Positions 1 to 10,316 of a stretch of DNA of 64,000 nt are shown one piece after another. Made by a program: the position numbers and the translations under genes. Numbering within the stretch: position 1 is the stretch's first letter; each line of letters opens with the position of its first letter. The DNA comes from Deltaproteobacteria bacterium (lineage in GTDB: Bacteria > Desulfobacterota > Desulfarculia > Adiutricales > Adiutricaceae), in the NCBI GenBank assembly GCA_031264185.1, contig JAISEL010000087.1, positions 55,077-119,076 of the forward strand. Reading direction: 5' to 3'. Under the pieces are notes generated by a model, which saw only the letters and a program-made list of their open reading frames with translations, ran no database searches and was not told where the DNA came from.

Positions 1-163
1 TGCCATGCCGGAACTGGTCGCTCTGGCTCGTTTGGTTAAAAATACCAGTAAGGGCGACCCCATAGCCCAAATGGCTCGCAAGCTAAGACTTTCAAGGCTT
101 CATGCCAGCACCAGAGCGAGACTGGAAAAAGCCTGGACCACTTGCTGGGGCACGTTGTTTTGA
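1..163 (+). CDS. 3' end of an unidentified gene (runs off the left edge)
   Basis: One frame is open from the left edge to a TGA at 161-163. It codes for about 53 residues rich in Arg, Leu, Ala and Lys that end in ...TTCWGTLF. The composition is like real coding sequence of the G+C-richer class seen elsewhere in the window. I do not recognise the family. An in-frame ATG lies at 5-7, but the true start is probably outside the window. Confidence 0.35.
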   Translation, partial: AMPELVALARLVKNTSKGDPIAQMARKLRLSRLHASTRARLEKAWTTCWGTLF

Positions 164-665
164 GGCAGGCGACATCAGAAACTGGCCAAAGCTTGATGTT
201 CTAGGCCGCTCTTCTTCACTTTAAAATATAAATTATCATGAGTGCGAGTGACAGCATGACCATCTGTCATTTTTTGACTTCAGTCGGCGTTTACCTCCTA
301 AAATCATGGACTTTTTTAACCTACTTTTATGCATAAGCTGGAATAAAACATAAATACAAAAGAGAATTGATGGCCAACAAATGACGTTTTGCAGGTTAAA
401 AAATTTTAACCTGCAAACCTAAAACATGGCATTAATTTCTTCGGTTAGGCAAATACACATGTTTCTATGAAAATAGCCGGAGGAAGGTTCGGGATTATTG
501 GATTCAATATATTTTGGCCATTAACAAAACAGCAAAAAAAATTTTGATTCAAAGTGTTTTGTAAACCACTGCCGCACAAAATTTTTAAGCTGTGGGTTAA
601 AAATTTTCCGGGAATTTAGGATTCAAAGTAAGGCAATAATACATTTGATGATACTAAACTCAGGT
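164..665. other. Intergenic, no gene seen; one strong palindrome
   Basis: This stretch becomes progressively A+T-rich and carries no convincing ORF on either strand. Its only clear structure is a palindrome at 391-414, described separately. Confidence 0.6.
391..414. repeat. Perfect 11-bp inverted repeat
   Basis: GCAGGTTAAAA and TTTTAACCTGC are separated by only AA, giving a 24-bp near-continuous palindrome. It could be a terminator stem or a dimeric-regulator site. There is no gene beside it to decide. Confidence 0.6.
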
Positions 666-687
666 TATTACTCCGGCGGATAATTTT
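666..687 (+). repeat. Left-end remnant of the TA-flanked MITE family
   Basis: The sequence begins TATTACTCCGGCGG and continues GATAATTTT. It matches the left terminus of the two complete 93-bp elements at 28744-28836 and 57858-57950 with one difference. The match stops where the IS1-like element begins, and the rest of the MITE is not found on the other side of that IS. This fits IS insertion into the MITE followed by deletion. Confidence 0.65.
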
Positions 688-1889
688 GGTAATGGGTAAG
701 TTTAGTTGACAAAAAATTTTCTCAGAGTTATAATGCTCCCTAGATTTGATATCCGTCCGGGAGTTTACCTATGGTTTGATGCGAACAGGCCTCTTGCCCG
801 AACAAGGATTGTGTGGATTTTGGGAAAATTGGCGGAGATAACATCGCTTATCGTGGTAAGTATGGAAAGAATAATGGTAAAAATCTGCTTTATTGCCGTA
901 CCTGCGGAAAGCGTTTTGCCGCAACCCGGAACTCTCCATTGTTTGGGGCTCACCTTTCGCCGGATCAGGTCTTTCAGATTGTTCGCCATGCCGCCGAAGG
1001 CGTAAGTGTCAGAGCCTCAGCCCGTCTCCTCGGTATCAGCAAAGCCGCTGTAAACCTAGTCATCCTCAAAGCAGGCGACCACTGCCAAAAGGTCTTTCGT
1101 GCCTTAATGTCTTCGTTTCAGCTCACGGAAGTCCAGCTTGATGAGTTGCGGACGTTCGTGAAAAAAACGGCTGCTGACGAAAAAGAACTCGAACAGGGGT
1201 TCGGAGAAGCCTGGATCTGGACAGCCATAGACACTCCAACCCGGCTGATCGTCAATTTCAAGGTTGGAAGACATTACTTGGTGGATGTGGATGCCCGTGA
1301 GATGATTCAGAAAGTCCACAGGTCCCTGGCCGGAGACAAACCTCTTTTCGTAAGCGATGAACTTCAACACTGCGCTTCTGTACTTGAGGAAGAGTTTTCT
1401 CACGAGGAACCAATCCCGAGGACAGGCAAACGTGGCCGCCCAGCCAGACCTAAAACGGTGATTGATGATGACCTGATTTACGACACAGTTAAGAAGACAA
1501 GAAATAAGGGCCATATCGTCAAGGTTGAGCGCAGTGTCGTTTTCGGGACTGAGACTGGTTTTCAGGAGAGGCTTGTGGATCCTCCAAGCAATACCATCAA
1601 TACAGCCTACGTTGAGCGCAGTAATCCCGCCTGGCGCCTCTGGGATGTCCATTTGACTCGTAAGCCGGTGACATTCGCAAAAGCTCGTAAGTGGTTGGAG
1701 GCCTAATTATCGATCTGTATATACTGGTGCAATTTTGTCAGAGTCCATAGTTCCCTGAAGGTAGTTACTTGGGAAACCGTTCAGAATAGGACGCCAGCCA
1801 GCAATGGCCGCTGGAATTACCGATCGACCTTGGACAAAAGCGGAGCTTTTAAGAACGTTTTGGCTTGTCAATTAAACTTACCCATTACC
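688..1889 (+). mobile_element. IS1-like insertion sequence with 23-bp terminal inverted repeats
   Basis: The left end, 688-710 (starting GGTAATGGGTAAG), and the reverse complement of 1867-1889 agree at 22 of 23 positions. This defines an element of about 1.2 kb. The transposase fills most of it, and its ancestral stop lies inside the right repeat. No target duplication is evident, consistent with a later deletion on one side. The transposase is broken, so the element is probably immobile. Confidence 0.8.
771..1875 (+). pseudogene. IS1-family transposase, disrupted
   Basis: The longest open segment (813-1706, GTG start) encodes a zinc-finger N-terminus ending YCRTCGKRF, a helix-turn-helix (VRASARLLGISK) and a DDE core with WIWTAIDTPT. 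Three lesions are visible. A TGA at 777-779 lies just after an in-frame ATG GTT and cuts off the first zinc-finger cysteines (CPNKDC at 795-812). A TAA at 1704-1706 is followed in the same frame by family-like sequence (CNFVRVHSSL). A shift near 1800 then leads into AAGITDRPWTKAELLRTFW and the ancestral stop at 1873-1875. The family assignment rests on general recognition of IS1-type DDE transposases. Confidence 0.8.
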
Positions 1890-3880
1890 GTCTTTTTCAT
1901 AAGCGTATTTTTTGCCGACTCTTGACCTACTTGACCTACTTCCGGCTCTCTGCCTTTGATGTCAATATTTTTCAGCTTTTTTGCGTCAATACTCCCCCGA
2001 TATATCTGGCAACTTCCTGGCGGGTGGAGATGGGTGGCAATTCACTGTACCGTCTTGATATCAATACGTCCCTATGATTCATCTTATCATCCTTTTTCAT
2101 ATTTATTTTTATATTAATTAAAAAATTTATTTTTAGAAAAACAAAGACTATCTAAAAAATCTCAGACATTCATTGGAATCAAGCCAAGATTAATTTTCAG
2201 ATATTTAAATATCAATTTTTTAATAGATAAAGATAATCAAAAAGTTGAAAAGTAATATCTAAGGATTTAATATAAAATAAAAAATTATTTTTATAATAAA
2301 ATGAAATACCATAAATTAAAATATCGAGAAAAACTAAATTATTATCTATAATACTATATTTTATTTTTATATGTTCCCGTTTATCAAAAAAAAAAGATCT
2401 TTGTCAATTATTCGAATATGTCCAAGAAATTTATATGGAGTCCAAACCTTAAAAAATTAAATCAGTTTTATAAATACTTATTTAATAATCTAATTCTTTA
2501 ATATTATTATATTTTTTATTTAATAAATTTTTTATCGACACTAAATTATTATATTTATCAATATCAATTAATTTATCATCGCTAATATTTTCAATTATTT
2601 TAAAAAAATCATATAAAGAATTTTATACAAAATTAGAAACATATATTACATTATACTTTGTTAACTTATTTATTGCATTAGTAATATTAAATATGTAAAT
2701 ATTATTTTTCTTATTATTAAAGATTAACTGTAACCATTTTTGTAATATTAGAAGTCTGTACGAATTTAGTAAAAACCTAAATGCACTATAATTAGAGTTT
2801 AACGACACAATATCAGAAATAATATAGATATTTTTCATCAAATTTATAAAATTAAGTGCATATTGAGGAAACATATACAAATATAATTTTGTAAAAGCTC
2901 GGCTATCTTCATTTATAATTATTTTTTTAAAATTAAATTTTATAAACCTAAATAAGACTGTATATGTAATAATAGATTTATTAGTTATCATAATAAATCT
3001 TCAATGATAACTATTTGTACATATTAAAAAACAAAAAAACATAAATAATATCAAATAGATGCTATATATATTTATATAATTAATAATAGAAGGTAAAATA
3101 TTATTATTTACTAATAACATATAACTAACAATAACAGTCCAAGGAAATATATAAATGAAAAGATCAGAAATTGTCATATAACCACAAAAAATTTGAGCAA
3201 AAACTGTGCATATATACTCGTTGCTATTTACTTTATAGGTAGAATTTGATTTTTTTGTATTAAATATGTTAAATTTCTTGATAATAATTGTTTGTAAAGA
3301 AAATATCTTTTGATATCAGTATGTTTTAAATTATTCCACAATTTCAATAATTAGTCATTATTTAATTGATCAAAATTTAATTTATTTAAATTATTTATAT
3401 TTTTAAACATATAACTATTCTTAGATAATTTAATTAACGTTTTATTTATATATTAATATATTTAAATATAATTAACACTCTAAAAAACAACTTTTATAGT
3501 TTATTTAATCTTAAAATTCATAAATATCTTTTCTAATTGGGTTGGAATAGACCAAAAATCCTCTGTCAAGCGAGGTTGATGGCTCCGAAAAAAATCCCAA
3601 CACAGAAATGAGCAGTTCTGGTGTGCCAAAAATTAATCTTTGACTTTTTTAAATTATTTCTTCTGTTCAACGTAAAATAGACTGTTTTTTCTTGATAAAA
3701 GGATATTCAAATCTTATAATAGAACCTGAAATTAATATTTACCAACTAATTCTGATTGATTCAATAATAATTACTTCCAATAGCATAAATAATTCAGCTA
3801 TATTCACTCCTTGGGACTTGTTATAGGGAGAGAATCTAAGCATTCTTAATTCCTCATGGGCGCCTTTTTTCAGGGATAAC
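1890..3880. other. Gene-poor stretch with an extremely A+T-rich core (about 2085-3540)
   Basis: From about 2085 to 3540 the sequence is roughly 85% A+T by eye, in sharp contrast to flanking genes. The only ORF of any size (2623-2991, minus, 122 codons) is dominated by Ile, Asn, Lys, Leu and Tyr, as expected from base composition alone. It has no recognisable motif, so I do not call it a gene. At 1900-2075 the minus strand holds a short ORF start (MNHRDVLIS...) that cannot be assigned. No RNA gene or repeat unit was recognised. Confidence 0.55.
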
Positions 3881-4527
3881 GTGCTGCCAATACTCCAAAT
3901 TGAGAAATTGACCCCTCTTTACTGTAAGACCAATGGCCGTCCGACCAAAGATTTAGACACTTTGTGCGGATTAGCCGTCCTACAACAACATTTTGACTTG
4001 TCCGGCATCGAAGTCTGCAGGGCTCTTAGTTTTGACTTAATGTTTCAAACGGCCCTGAAAACATCACATGACAGGACCAGCTGTATCTCACCCCTCACCC
4101 TGTCTGTGGGATTTCCGGCACAAGCTGACAGATCTTAACCTGGACTCAGATATTTTTGCCTCTGCCACTTACGAGATACTCAAATGCACCGACATCTCTT
4201 TGGAAAAACAACGGCTGGATTCGGTTCATATATTTTCCAATGAGTTGGTATGTAAATTGTAGTGCAACTAACGGCAGCATTGAAGCAGAGTTTGATGCTG
4301 CCATATGTAATAAATGTCCTTTTTGCTCCGGGTGTCCGGTTGTCACCAGCGGAGAACAAGCCAGACTCAACTGCACACCCAAGAAACTAAGGCTTTCAGA
4401 ACGTAAAGCTTTAAAGAAAACAGAGGGTTTCAAAAATATATATTTAATGCGTTCAGGCATTGAGGGCCGCCAACAGTTATTTGGATCGAACGACCAGGAT
4501 AAAACACTAGCGATATCGTGGCTTTAG
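3881..4527 (+). pseudogene. IS1182-family transposase remnant
   Basis: The first part (3881-4138) matches the N-terminal domain of IS1182/IS5-type transposases: Thr/Tyr start, NGRPTKDLDTLCGLAVLQ, then DLSGIEVCRALSFDLMFQ. The reading then breaks up. A later segment in another frame (about 4250-4527) carries the family's C-terminal cysteine cluster (CNKCPFCSGCPV), then TPKKLRLSERKALKKTEGFK and MRSGIEG. The DDE core between them is largely deleted. The gene is broken by deletion and frameshift and cannot be functional. Confidence 0.75.
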
Positions 4528-5254
4528 AGCCTTGCATTTTTCAATAATTTTTAAAGCATTAGGAGCTAATATAGTTAGAATCACGTGCTATCGCTTAGAT
4601 CGCAATAATATACCATAATTATATATAAATTGCGCTCTATTCTCGTTAAAAAAATTGATCTGACAGAATCGACAGACCGTTTTCAAAATTTTTACAGGCC
4701 TGAACCCGATTTTTTGGGCTGTAGCCAGTCTCCACCTTCTTTTTCCGGGGAGGCCCTTCATTTTTTAAAGGGGAGTTTTTCGAGGCCATCCTCTTTAAGA
4801 AGGTCTATAAGGAACTGCAAGACGTTCATATAACTTATTACTACAAAAAAAATTATCCTGTGTCAATAAAAATAAATAGATGCTATATTTATAGTCCCGT
4901 TAAGCAAAATATTCCTGATCGATATGTTGTATGTAAATTAATACAAGTATACAATAAAATACTATTCATTGATTAATTTTTGATATTAATATATATGATA
5001 AATATAGATAGATTTAATAAGTAATTTTTTTGCAAACGCCAGTTCTGAAGATTATTGAGGTTGTATTGAGAAGATTTAAGAAAAATTTTAAGCGCATCGA
5101 TCTTAGCTATAAATGGACCCCCTGCAGTGGCTCATCGGCCAAAATTAGAATTGCTGATCAAAAAGAGGGGATTTAACCTGACTTAACTTGAAACCTCAGG
5201 CTCGTTTTTGGTCTTCCCCAGTCCCAGTCTCACGGATACTGGGGAAGCATAAGT
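4528..5254. other. A+T-rich intergenic region, no gene seen
   Basis: No convincing gene on either strand. A short plus-strand ORF (4630-4833) has no recognisable motif and may be decayed sequence trailing the IS1182 remnant. Low-complexity A/T runs follow up to the slipin gene. Confidence 0.5.
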
Positions 5255-6226
5255 TCAGCTTTTTTTGGACTCCGCCCGGCCGGCTTTAAGGACTTCCTTG
5301 CCCACAGCCACCATGGAGGCCAGATCGACCACATTGCTGGGAATGATCATGGAGTTGGTGCCCTTGGCCAGACGGCCAAACTCGGCTATATAAGCCTCGG
5401 CTATACGCAGAGAGACAGCATCCTCGCCGCCGCCTTCCTGGATGGCCCGGCCGACCTGCTTTAAGGCCTCGGAAGTGGCCTCGGCCACCAGAAGGATCTC
5501 CTGAGCCCGGCCCTGGGCTTCGTTTATGCGGCGCTGTTTTTCACCTTCGGAAATATTAATGAGCTGCTGCCGTTCACCTTCGGCTATGTTTATTTTAGCC
5601 TGCTTGTCACCCTCGGCCCGGTTGATCTTAGCCATCTTGTCACCCTCGGACTCGGCGATGAGGGCTCTTTTTTCCCGTTCGGCTCTCATCTGCTTTTCCA
5701 TGGCATCTTTAATGGACTGAGGCGGAGTGATGTTTTTGACTTCATAGCGGTTGACCTTCACTCCCCAGGGAGCTGAAGCCTTATCAACGGCGTTGATGAT
5801 CTCCGCGTTGATGGTCTCCCGTTCCTCAAACGTCCGGTCCAGTTCCAATTTGCCGATGACGCTCCTCATTGTGGTCTGGGACATCTGGACAGCGGCATTG
5901 TGATAATTATTGACCCCGTAGCTGGCGTTCCGGGGATCCATGACCGTCATATACAAAACACCGTCCACCTCAACTGAGATATTGTCGCGGGTAATGCAGA
6001 TCTGGGGCGGCACGTCAATGACCTGCTCTTTCAAGGTATGACGGTAGGCGACCTTATCAATGAAAGGCACCAGAAGATGAAATCCGGACAGTAAAGTTCC
6101 GGCGTACTTGCCCAGCCGCTCCACGACGTAGGCCTCGTTCTGGGGCACGACCCGGACATAATTGACAAAAAGAAAAATGGCGAAAATGGCCAGCCCGATG
6201 ATCACAAACAGAAATACTCCGCTCAT
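5255..6226 (-). CDS. Slipin / stomatin-like SPFH membrane protein (QmcA-type)
   Basis: 323 residues. One N-terminal membrane segment (about residues 3-23, VFLFVIIGLAIFAIFLFVN) is followed by an SPFH/band-7 domain beginning VPQNEAYVVERLGKY. A long charged, Ala/Glu-rich heptad region (about 190-250, repeated AEGDKQAKIN-like units) comes next, as in paraslipins. Proteins of this family oligomerise at the inner membrane and form detergent-resistant microdomains. The upstream neighbour on the same strand is an NfeD-type gene, and the slipin-NfeD pair is a classical operon in which NfeD proteins partner slipins. The ATG at 6226 gives the expected start directly before the membrane segment. Confidence 0.92.
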   Translation of the reverse strand: MSGVFLFVIIGLAIFAIFLFVNYVRVVPQNEAYVVERLGKYAGTLLSGFHLLVPFIDKVAYRHTLKEQVIDVPPQICITRDNISVEVDGVLYMTVMDPRNASYGVNNYHNAAVQMSQTTMRSVIGKLELDRTFEERETINAEIINAVDKASAPWGVKVNRYEVKNITPPQSIKDAMEKQMRAEREKRALIAESEGDKMAKINRAEGDKQAKINIAEGERQQLINISEGEKQRRINEAQGRAQEILLVAEATSEALKQVGRAIQEGGGEDAVSLRIAEAYIAEFGRLAKGTNSMIIPSNVVDLASMVAVGKEVLKAGRAESKKS

Positions 6227-6373
6227 ACTTGTTAGCTCGCTCCCTTATTAATAATTTTCCCACTGTCTGAAATTTAGCAGGTTTGGCTGTTTCTGTCTTG
6301 AACTTAGAGATCATGAAAATGGCTCCGCGCCGGAGTGACCTCAAGTTCAGGGAAAAAGGACATTTTTTAAGCC

Positions 6374-6838
6374 TCAGAGCTTTTCCACCCAGATGGTCAG
6401 ACCGGTCAGCTCAACGACCCTGGCCCTCTGGCCGGCACTGATGGCCACGGAACTCTGGGCTGTCCAGTTTGTGCCGTTCAGCTCCACCAGGCCCGGATGC
6501 TCGGGAGTGATGTCTTTGATGACTTCCACAGTCTGGCCTAAAAATTTCTCAGCCACCATGGGTTCGCTTAAGCTGTCTGTAGGTCCGTCTTTGCGCATGC
6601 GCTTAAACAGGTCCGCCACATGCCGCCTCAATAAGAACAGGAAGACGACCGAAGAGACAATGAAGATAAGAAACTGGAAAGATGAGCCCAGGTTCGGCAT
6701 AGTAAAAGTCAGAGCCATGACCAGCCAGGCGCCCAGTCCGAAAAACACGAAAACAATGCCCGGAGTCAGGACTTCCATCACCAGGAAGATAAACCCGACC
6801 ACGAACCAAAACAGCGGATAGCTGCCGAATAATGTCAT
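6374..6838 (-). CDS. NfeD-like membrane protein (short form)
   Basis: 154 residues. Hydrophobic segments lie at about residues 8-28, 30-47 and 50-70 (FWFVVGFIFLVMEVLTPG, IVFVFFGLGAWLVMALTF, FLIFIVSSVVFLFLL). A C-terminal soluble OB-fold NfeD domain follows (GQTVEVIKDITP, VELNGTNWTAQS, GQRARVVELTGLTIWVEK). It lacks the N-terminal ClpP-like protease domain of long NfeD proteins, so it is the short form usually encoded next to slipins. It lies 147 bp upstream of the slipin gene in the same direction. Confidence 0.9.
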   Translation of the reverse strand: MTLFGSYPLFWFVVGFIFLVMEVLTPGIVFVFFGLGAWLVMALTFTMPNLGSSFQFLIFIVSSVVFLFLLRRHVADLFKRMRKDGPTDSLSEPMVAEKFLGQTVEVIKDITPEHPGLVELNGTNWTAQSSVAISAGQRARVVELTGLTIWVEKL

Positions 6839-6865
6839 ACATATCCCCCCGAGCCCTGAAAATAT

Positions 6866-8344
6866 CTACCTGAACGTTCGGCCGGTTCCGTCCAGAAGAG
6901 GCTGATAATAGGAGAGCAGAGCCCGGCGGATAATTTCCTGACTGTCCACCGCCGCCCGTCCGTCATTGGCCACGACCGCCGCCAGAGCCAGAGGCCAGGC
7001 CGGAGCGCCGGAACCGGGTTCAGGCCAGTAGGAATAGGCCACAAACCACTCAACCCTCAGGCCTTCCTCATCATTGATAGTCCCGCTTTTGCCGCCGATG
7101 ACCAGACCGGAAAGCAGCGGATGCTTTTCAGCATCGCTGAAATGACGCCGGCCTGTCCCTAGGGCAACCGCCGCCTGCATAAGCTCTGACAGCTGGGCCG
7201 CTGTGTCCTGACTTATGACCCGGCCCAGTGATCTGGGCTGGGATTTATAATAAACATTATTGTCCCGGTCAAAAACTTCCGTCAACACTGTGGGCTCATA
7301 TAAAATTCCTCCGGAGATAACGGCCGAGGCCAGCATGGCTCCGTGGAGAGGAGTGGTTTTGGTGACCCGGTTAAAGCCTGAGGCCAATTCGGCCATATGG
7401 AACAGATCTTCTCCGTTGCCTAAGGCGAAATTGGAAACAGCCACCGGCATTTCAAAATCAATGGGCTGGTTAAAGTAAAACCGGCGGGCAAAATTGTCCA
7501 GCTCGTCCGGGCCTAAGGTATAAGCGCCCAGCTTCCCGAAAACCGTATTGATGCTTTCGGCGAAACCCTCCCGCAAAGTAGTCCGGTGCAGGCCCTCGTC
7601 CGGCCTTTTTATGACATTGCCTTTATATAAGGTATGTTTGCCTCCGTCGTAGAGGACTTCCGAATCAGCCTGCAAATCGGCTTTCTCAACCGCCGCAGCG
7701 GCTGTAATGATCTTAAATAAGCTGGCGGCCGGAAAAGATTCGGCCAGAGCCGAATTTGTCTCCCCTCCGTCCCGGCGGTAATCGGCCAGGGCCAGAACCT
7801 GCCCGTCAAAGGGATTCATGACCACCAAAGCCGCTCTTTTGGCCTGAGTCTTTTTCAGCCATTTAAGACTATGGGTCTGAAGCTGGGGGTCTAAAGTGGT
7901 CTCGGCAAACAGTATCCGGCCGCTTTCCCCGCTGATCTCCAAAAAACGGGGATCGTCTAAATCCAAAGGCCGTGGGCCTATAAGTCCGGCTAAGTCCTTT
8001 TTATCCAAAAGCTCTTCGCTTTCGGGATTATCCGTCCCGACATCCGGCCGGGCTATTTCCACCAGCGGAGCCTGGGTTTTAGTTTCCGCCAGACGAATGT
8101 TTAAATCACGGACCGCCCCGAACGAAAGACCCAGGGCCAGTACGGCTAAAGAGGCCGCAATGAGCCACGGCCGGACGACCCAGACTTTTTTATCCGGATT
8201 TACGTCCCCTGATTCTAAAAGCTCCAGAAGGTCCGGTTCAATAAAACCGCAGTTATCTGAAACAATTTCGCGGGCGATATCATTTACCCCAAAAATGGGC
8301 CGGGGCCTCTGTTCTGCCGGCCACAAAAAGTTCAGGTCAGACAT
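6866..8344 (-). CDS. Penicillin-binding protein, transpeptidase domain (class B-like)
   Basis: About 492 residues. After a cytoplasmic N-terminus there is one membrane anchor (about 60-80, LIAASLAVLALGLSFGAV), then a penicillin-binding transpeptidase domain. All three active-site motifs are present: SxxK in PAASLFKI (catalytic Ser), SxN in ESINTVFGK, and KSGT in GGKSGTINDEEG. The role is peptidoglycan cross-linking in the periplasm, and it is a target of beta-lactams. It is shorter than typical PBP2/FtsI (about 570-650 residues) and has no glycosyltransferase or PASTA domain. I place the start at ATG 8344, which has AGGGG a few bases upstream; an in-frame GTG at 8350 overlaps that ribosome-binding site. 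Confidence 0.88.
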   Translation of the reverse strand: MSDLNFLWPAEQRPRPIFGVNDIAREIVSDNCGFIEPDLLELLESGDVNPDKKVWVVRPWLIAASLAVLALGLSFGAVRDLNIRLAETKTQAPLVEIARPDVGTDNPESEELLDKKDLAGLIGPRPLDLDDPRFLEISGESGRILFAETTLDPQLQTHSLKWLKKTQAKRAALVVMNPFDGQVLALADYRRDGGETNSALAESFPAASLFKIITAAAAVEKADLQADSEVLYDGGKHTLYKGNVIKRPDEGLHRTTLREGFAESINTVFGKLGAYTLGPDELDNFARRFYFNQPIDFEMPVAVSNFALGNGEDLFHMAELASGFNRVTKTTPLHGAMLASAVISGGILYEPTVLTEVFDRDNNVYYKSQPRSLGRVISQDTAAQLSELMQAAVALGTGRRHFSDAEKHPLLSGLVIGGKSGTINDEEGLRVEWFVAYSYWPEPGSGAPAWPLALAAVVANDGRAAVDSQEIIRRALLSYYQPLLDGTGRTFR

Positions 8345-8393
8345 GATCACCCCTGTCTTAAACTAATCAGATAAAACCTATTTTCCAACTTTT

Positions 8394-9671
8394 TTATAAG
8401 CCTGTCAGATTCTCTGTTCCGCCCAGATAAGGCCTTAAAACTTCCGGCACTGCGACCGTGCCGTCGGGCCTTTGGTAGTTTTCCAAAATAGCCACCATGG
8501 TCCGGCCGACGGCCAGACCGGAACCGTTCAGGGTATGCACGAACTCGGCTTTCTGGGTGTGGGATCTTTTGAAACGGATCCCGGCCCGGCGGGCCTGAAA
8601 ATCGGTGAAACAGGAGCACGACGAGATCTCCCGGTAGAGACCTGGGCCCGGCAGCCAAACTTCTAAATCATATGTCTTGGCCGAAGAAAAGCCCATATCG
8701 CCTGACGACAGCAAAACGACCCGATAGCTCAAATCCAGCTGCTTTAAGACTTCCTCGGCGTGGCCCGTCAGTTGTTCCAAAGCTTCGCCTGAATCTTCCG
8801 GACGGGTGAACTTCACCAGTTCCACTTTATCAAACTGATGCATACGGATCATGCCCCGGGTATCTTTGCCGGCTGCGCCGGCTTCGGCCCTGAAGCAGGG
8901 CGTGTAGGCTGCATAGGAAACGGGCAGAAGGCCGGCGGGCAGAGTTTCGTCCCGGAAAAGATTGGTCACCGGCACTTCGGCCGTCGGCACGAGCCACAGA
9001 TCACTGTTTTCCAGTTTAAAACTTTCATCGGCAAACTTCGGCAGCTGGCCGGTCGAGTAAAGGGACTGGGAATTGATTAAAGCCGGCGGCCAGATCTCGG
9101 TGTAGCCGTGCTTTTTGGTGTGGAGTTCGACCATAAAGTTAATCAGGGCTCTGGTTAAAGCCGCGCCCTGGCCTTTTAAAACCACAAAACGGCTGCCTGC
9201 CAGTTTAGCTGCCCGGGGAAAATCCATGAGGCCCAAAGACTCGCCCAGTTCCCAGTGATTTTTGGGCTCAAAATCAAACTCCGGTATCCGGCCCCACCGG
9301 CGGATCTCTCTATTGGCCGTCTCACCGCCTATGGGCACTGATTCATCGGGCATATTGGGAATGGCGGCCAGATAATCACGCTCCCGAGTTTCAATGTCCG
9401 AAAGGCCCGGCTCCATGTCCTTTATTTTAGCCGATACATCCCGGACCTCTTCGATTAAATCCCTGGCGTCTTTCTTTTCTTTTTTCCGCTCACTGATTTG
9501 ATCGTTGGCCCGGTTTCTTAACGCCTTCAGTTCCTCAATTTCCGCCAGTACGGTCCGCCTTTGCCGGTCTACTGCCTCAAAATTGACCATAATTTCCGGA
9601 TCCATCAAACGGTTTTTAAGCATCTGGGCAACTGCAGGGATGTTTTCACGGACAAACCTTAAATCAAGCAT
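8394..9671 (-). CDS. serS: Seryl-tRNA synthetase
   Basis: 425 residues, the normal length. The N-terminal antiparallel coiled-coil arm (about residues 28-105, rich in Lys/Glu/Arg) is followed by the class II synthetase core. Recognisable pieces are IWPPALINSQSLYSTGQLPK, VPTAEVPVTNLFRDE, motif 2 FRAEAGAAGKDTRGMIRMHQF, and motif 3 near LNGSGLAVGRTMVAILENYQ. The enzyme charges tRNA-Ser (and tRNA-Sec) with serine in the cytoplasm. It lies on the same strand as, and just upstream of, the transpeptidase gene. serA and serC are further along the window on the same strand. Confidence 0.97.
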   Translation of the reverse strand: MLDLRFVRENIPAVAQMLKNRLMDPEIMVNFEAVDRQRRTVLAEIEELKALRNRANDQISERKKEKKDARDLIEEVRDVSAKIKDMEPGLSDIETRERDYLAAIPNMPDESVPIGGETANREIRRWGRIPEFDFEPKNHWELGESLGLMDFPRAAKLAGSRFVVLKGQGAALTRALINFMVELHTKKHGYTEIWPPALINSQSLYSTGQLPKFADESFKLENSDLWLVPTAEVPVTNLFRDETLPAGLLPVSYAAYTPCFRAEAGAAGKDTRGMIRMHQFDKVELVKFTRPEDSGEALEQLTGHAEEVLKQLDLSYRVVLLSSGDMGFSSAKTYDLEVWLPGPGLYREISSCSCFTDFQARRAGIRFKRSHTQKAEFVHTLNGSGLAVGRTMVAILENYQRPDGTVAVPEVLRPYLGGTENLTGL

Positions 9672-9745
9672 CGCAAAACTCCTAAATTATCTAAATTGAG
9701 TTCATTTTACAGTTTTTTTTAGCAAAATTCAACTGCGGCCATAAT

Positions 9746-10309
9746 TCAGCCGACAATATTAAAGCGGCCGTAAGTCCGATCGGGCAGACCGGCTTTTTGG
9801 GCCGGATGCCCCAGACAGGCGCTGCCTGTCAGGGTATGGGCCGTCGGAAAACCTAAGGCCGTTAAGTAAGCCCGGAACTCGGGTTCGTCGCCGACCAGGC
9901 CGAGTTGGTTAATCCAGCAGGCCCCCAGACCCAAACTGTGGGCGGCCAGAAGAATATAGGCTAAAACCAGGGCTCCGTCTTCGCGGGGATTATTGGTTTT
10001 GGTCGGATCGACCCCGACCGTTAAAAAGACAGGAGCTGAATGAAAATTAATGGAATAGCCGGGACTGGCCGTGGACTTTTGGTAGCGCTCGTACCCGGGC
10101 TTCTGGTTGGCCCGGACTACCTCTTTATTTAATTTAGCAATATTGTCTAAGCCTTTAATGACCGTAATGTGAAAAGCCTGGGAATTTCGGGAGGTGGGGG
10201 CGAAAGCCGTTATGTCCAAAACTGTCTTAAGATCTTCGTCCGAAACGGGCAGGCCGGTGAAACTTCTGATACTGCGCCTTTCCCTTAAAGCTTTTAAAAC
10301 CTCGTTCAT
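9746..10309 (-). CDS. Nitroreductase-family flavoprotein
   Basis: 187 residues. It opens with the family's typical start (VLKALRERRSIRSF) and continues with ILDITAFAPTSRNSQ, an FMN-binding pattern. The C-terminal part has LLAAHSLGLGACWI, again characteristic. Members bind FMN and reduce nitro compounds, quinones or flavins with NAD(P)H. The precise substrate cannot be read from sequence. The gene ends 74 bp from the serS start and begins 7 bp after the binding-protein gene ends, so it may be co-transcribed with it. Confidence 0.88.
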   Translation of the reverse strand: MNEVLKALRERRSIRSFTGLPVSDEDLKTVLDITAFAPTSRNSQAFHITVIKGLDNIAKLNKEVVRANQKPGYERYQKSTASPGYSINFHSAPVFLTVGVDPTKTNNPREDGALVLAYILLAAHSLGLGACWINQLGLVGDEPEFRAYLTALGFPTAHTLTGSACLGHPAQKAGLPDRTYGRFNIVG

Positions 10310-10316
10310 TTTTTCT

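Noticed and set aside
771..779. TGA in the IS1-like transposase as selenocysteine
   Set aside because: No SECIS-like structure was seen, and the gene has two further lesions, so a nonsense mutation is simpler.
2623..2991. 122-codon minus ORF in the A+T-rich island
   Set aside because: Composition (Ile, Asn, Lys, Tyr) is what A+T-rich DNA gives by chance; no motif and no clear ribosome-binding site.
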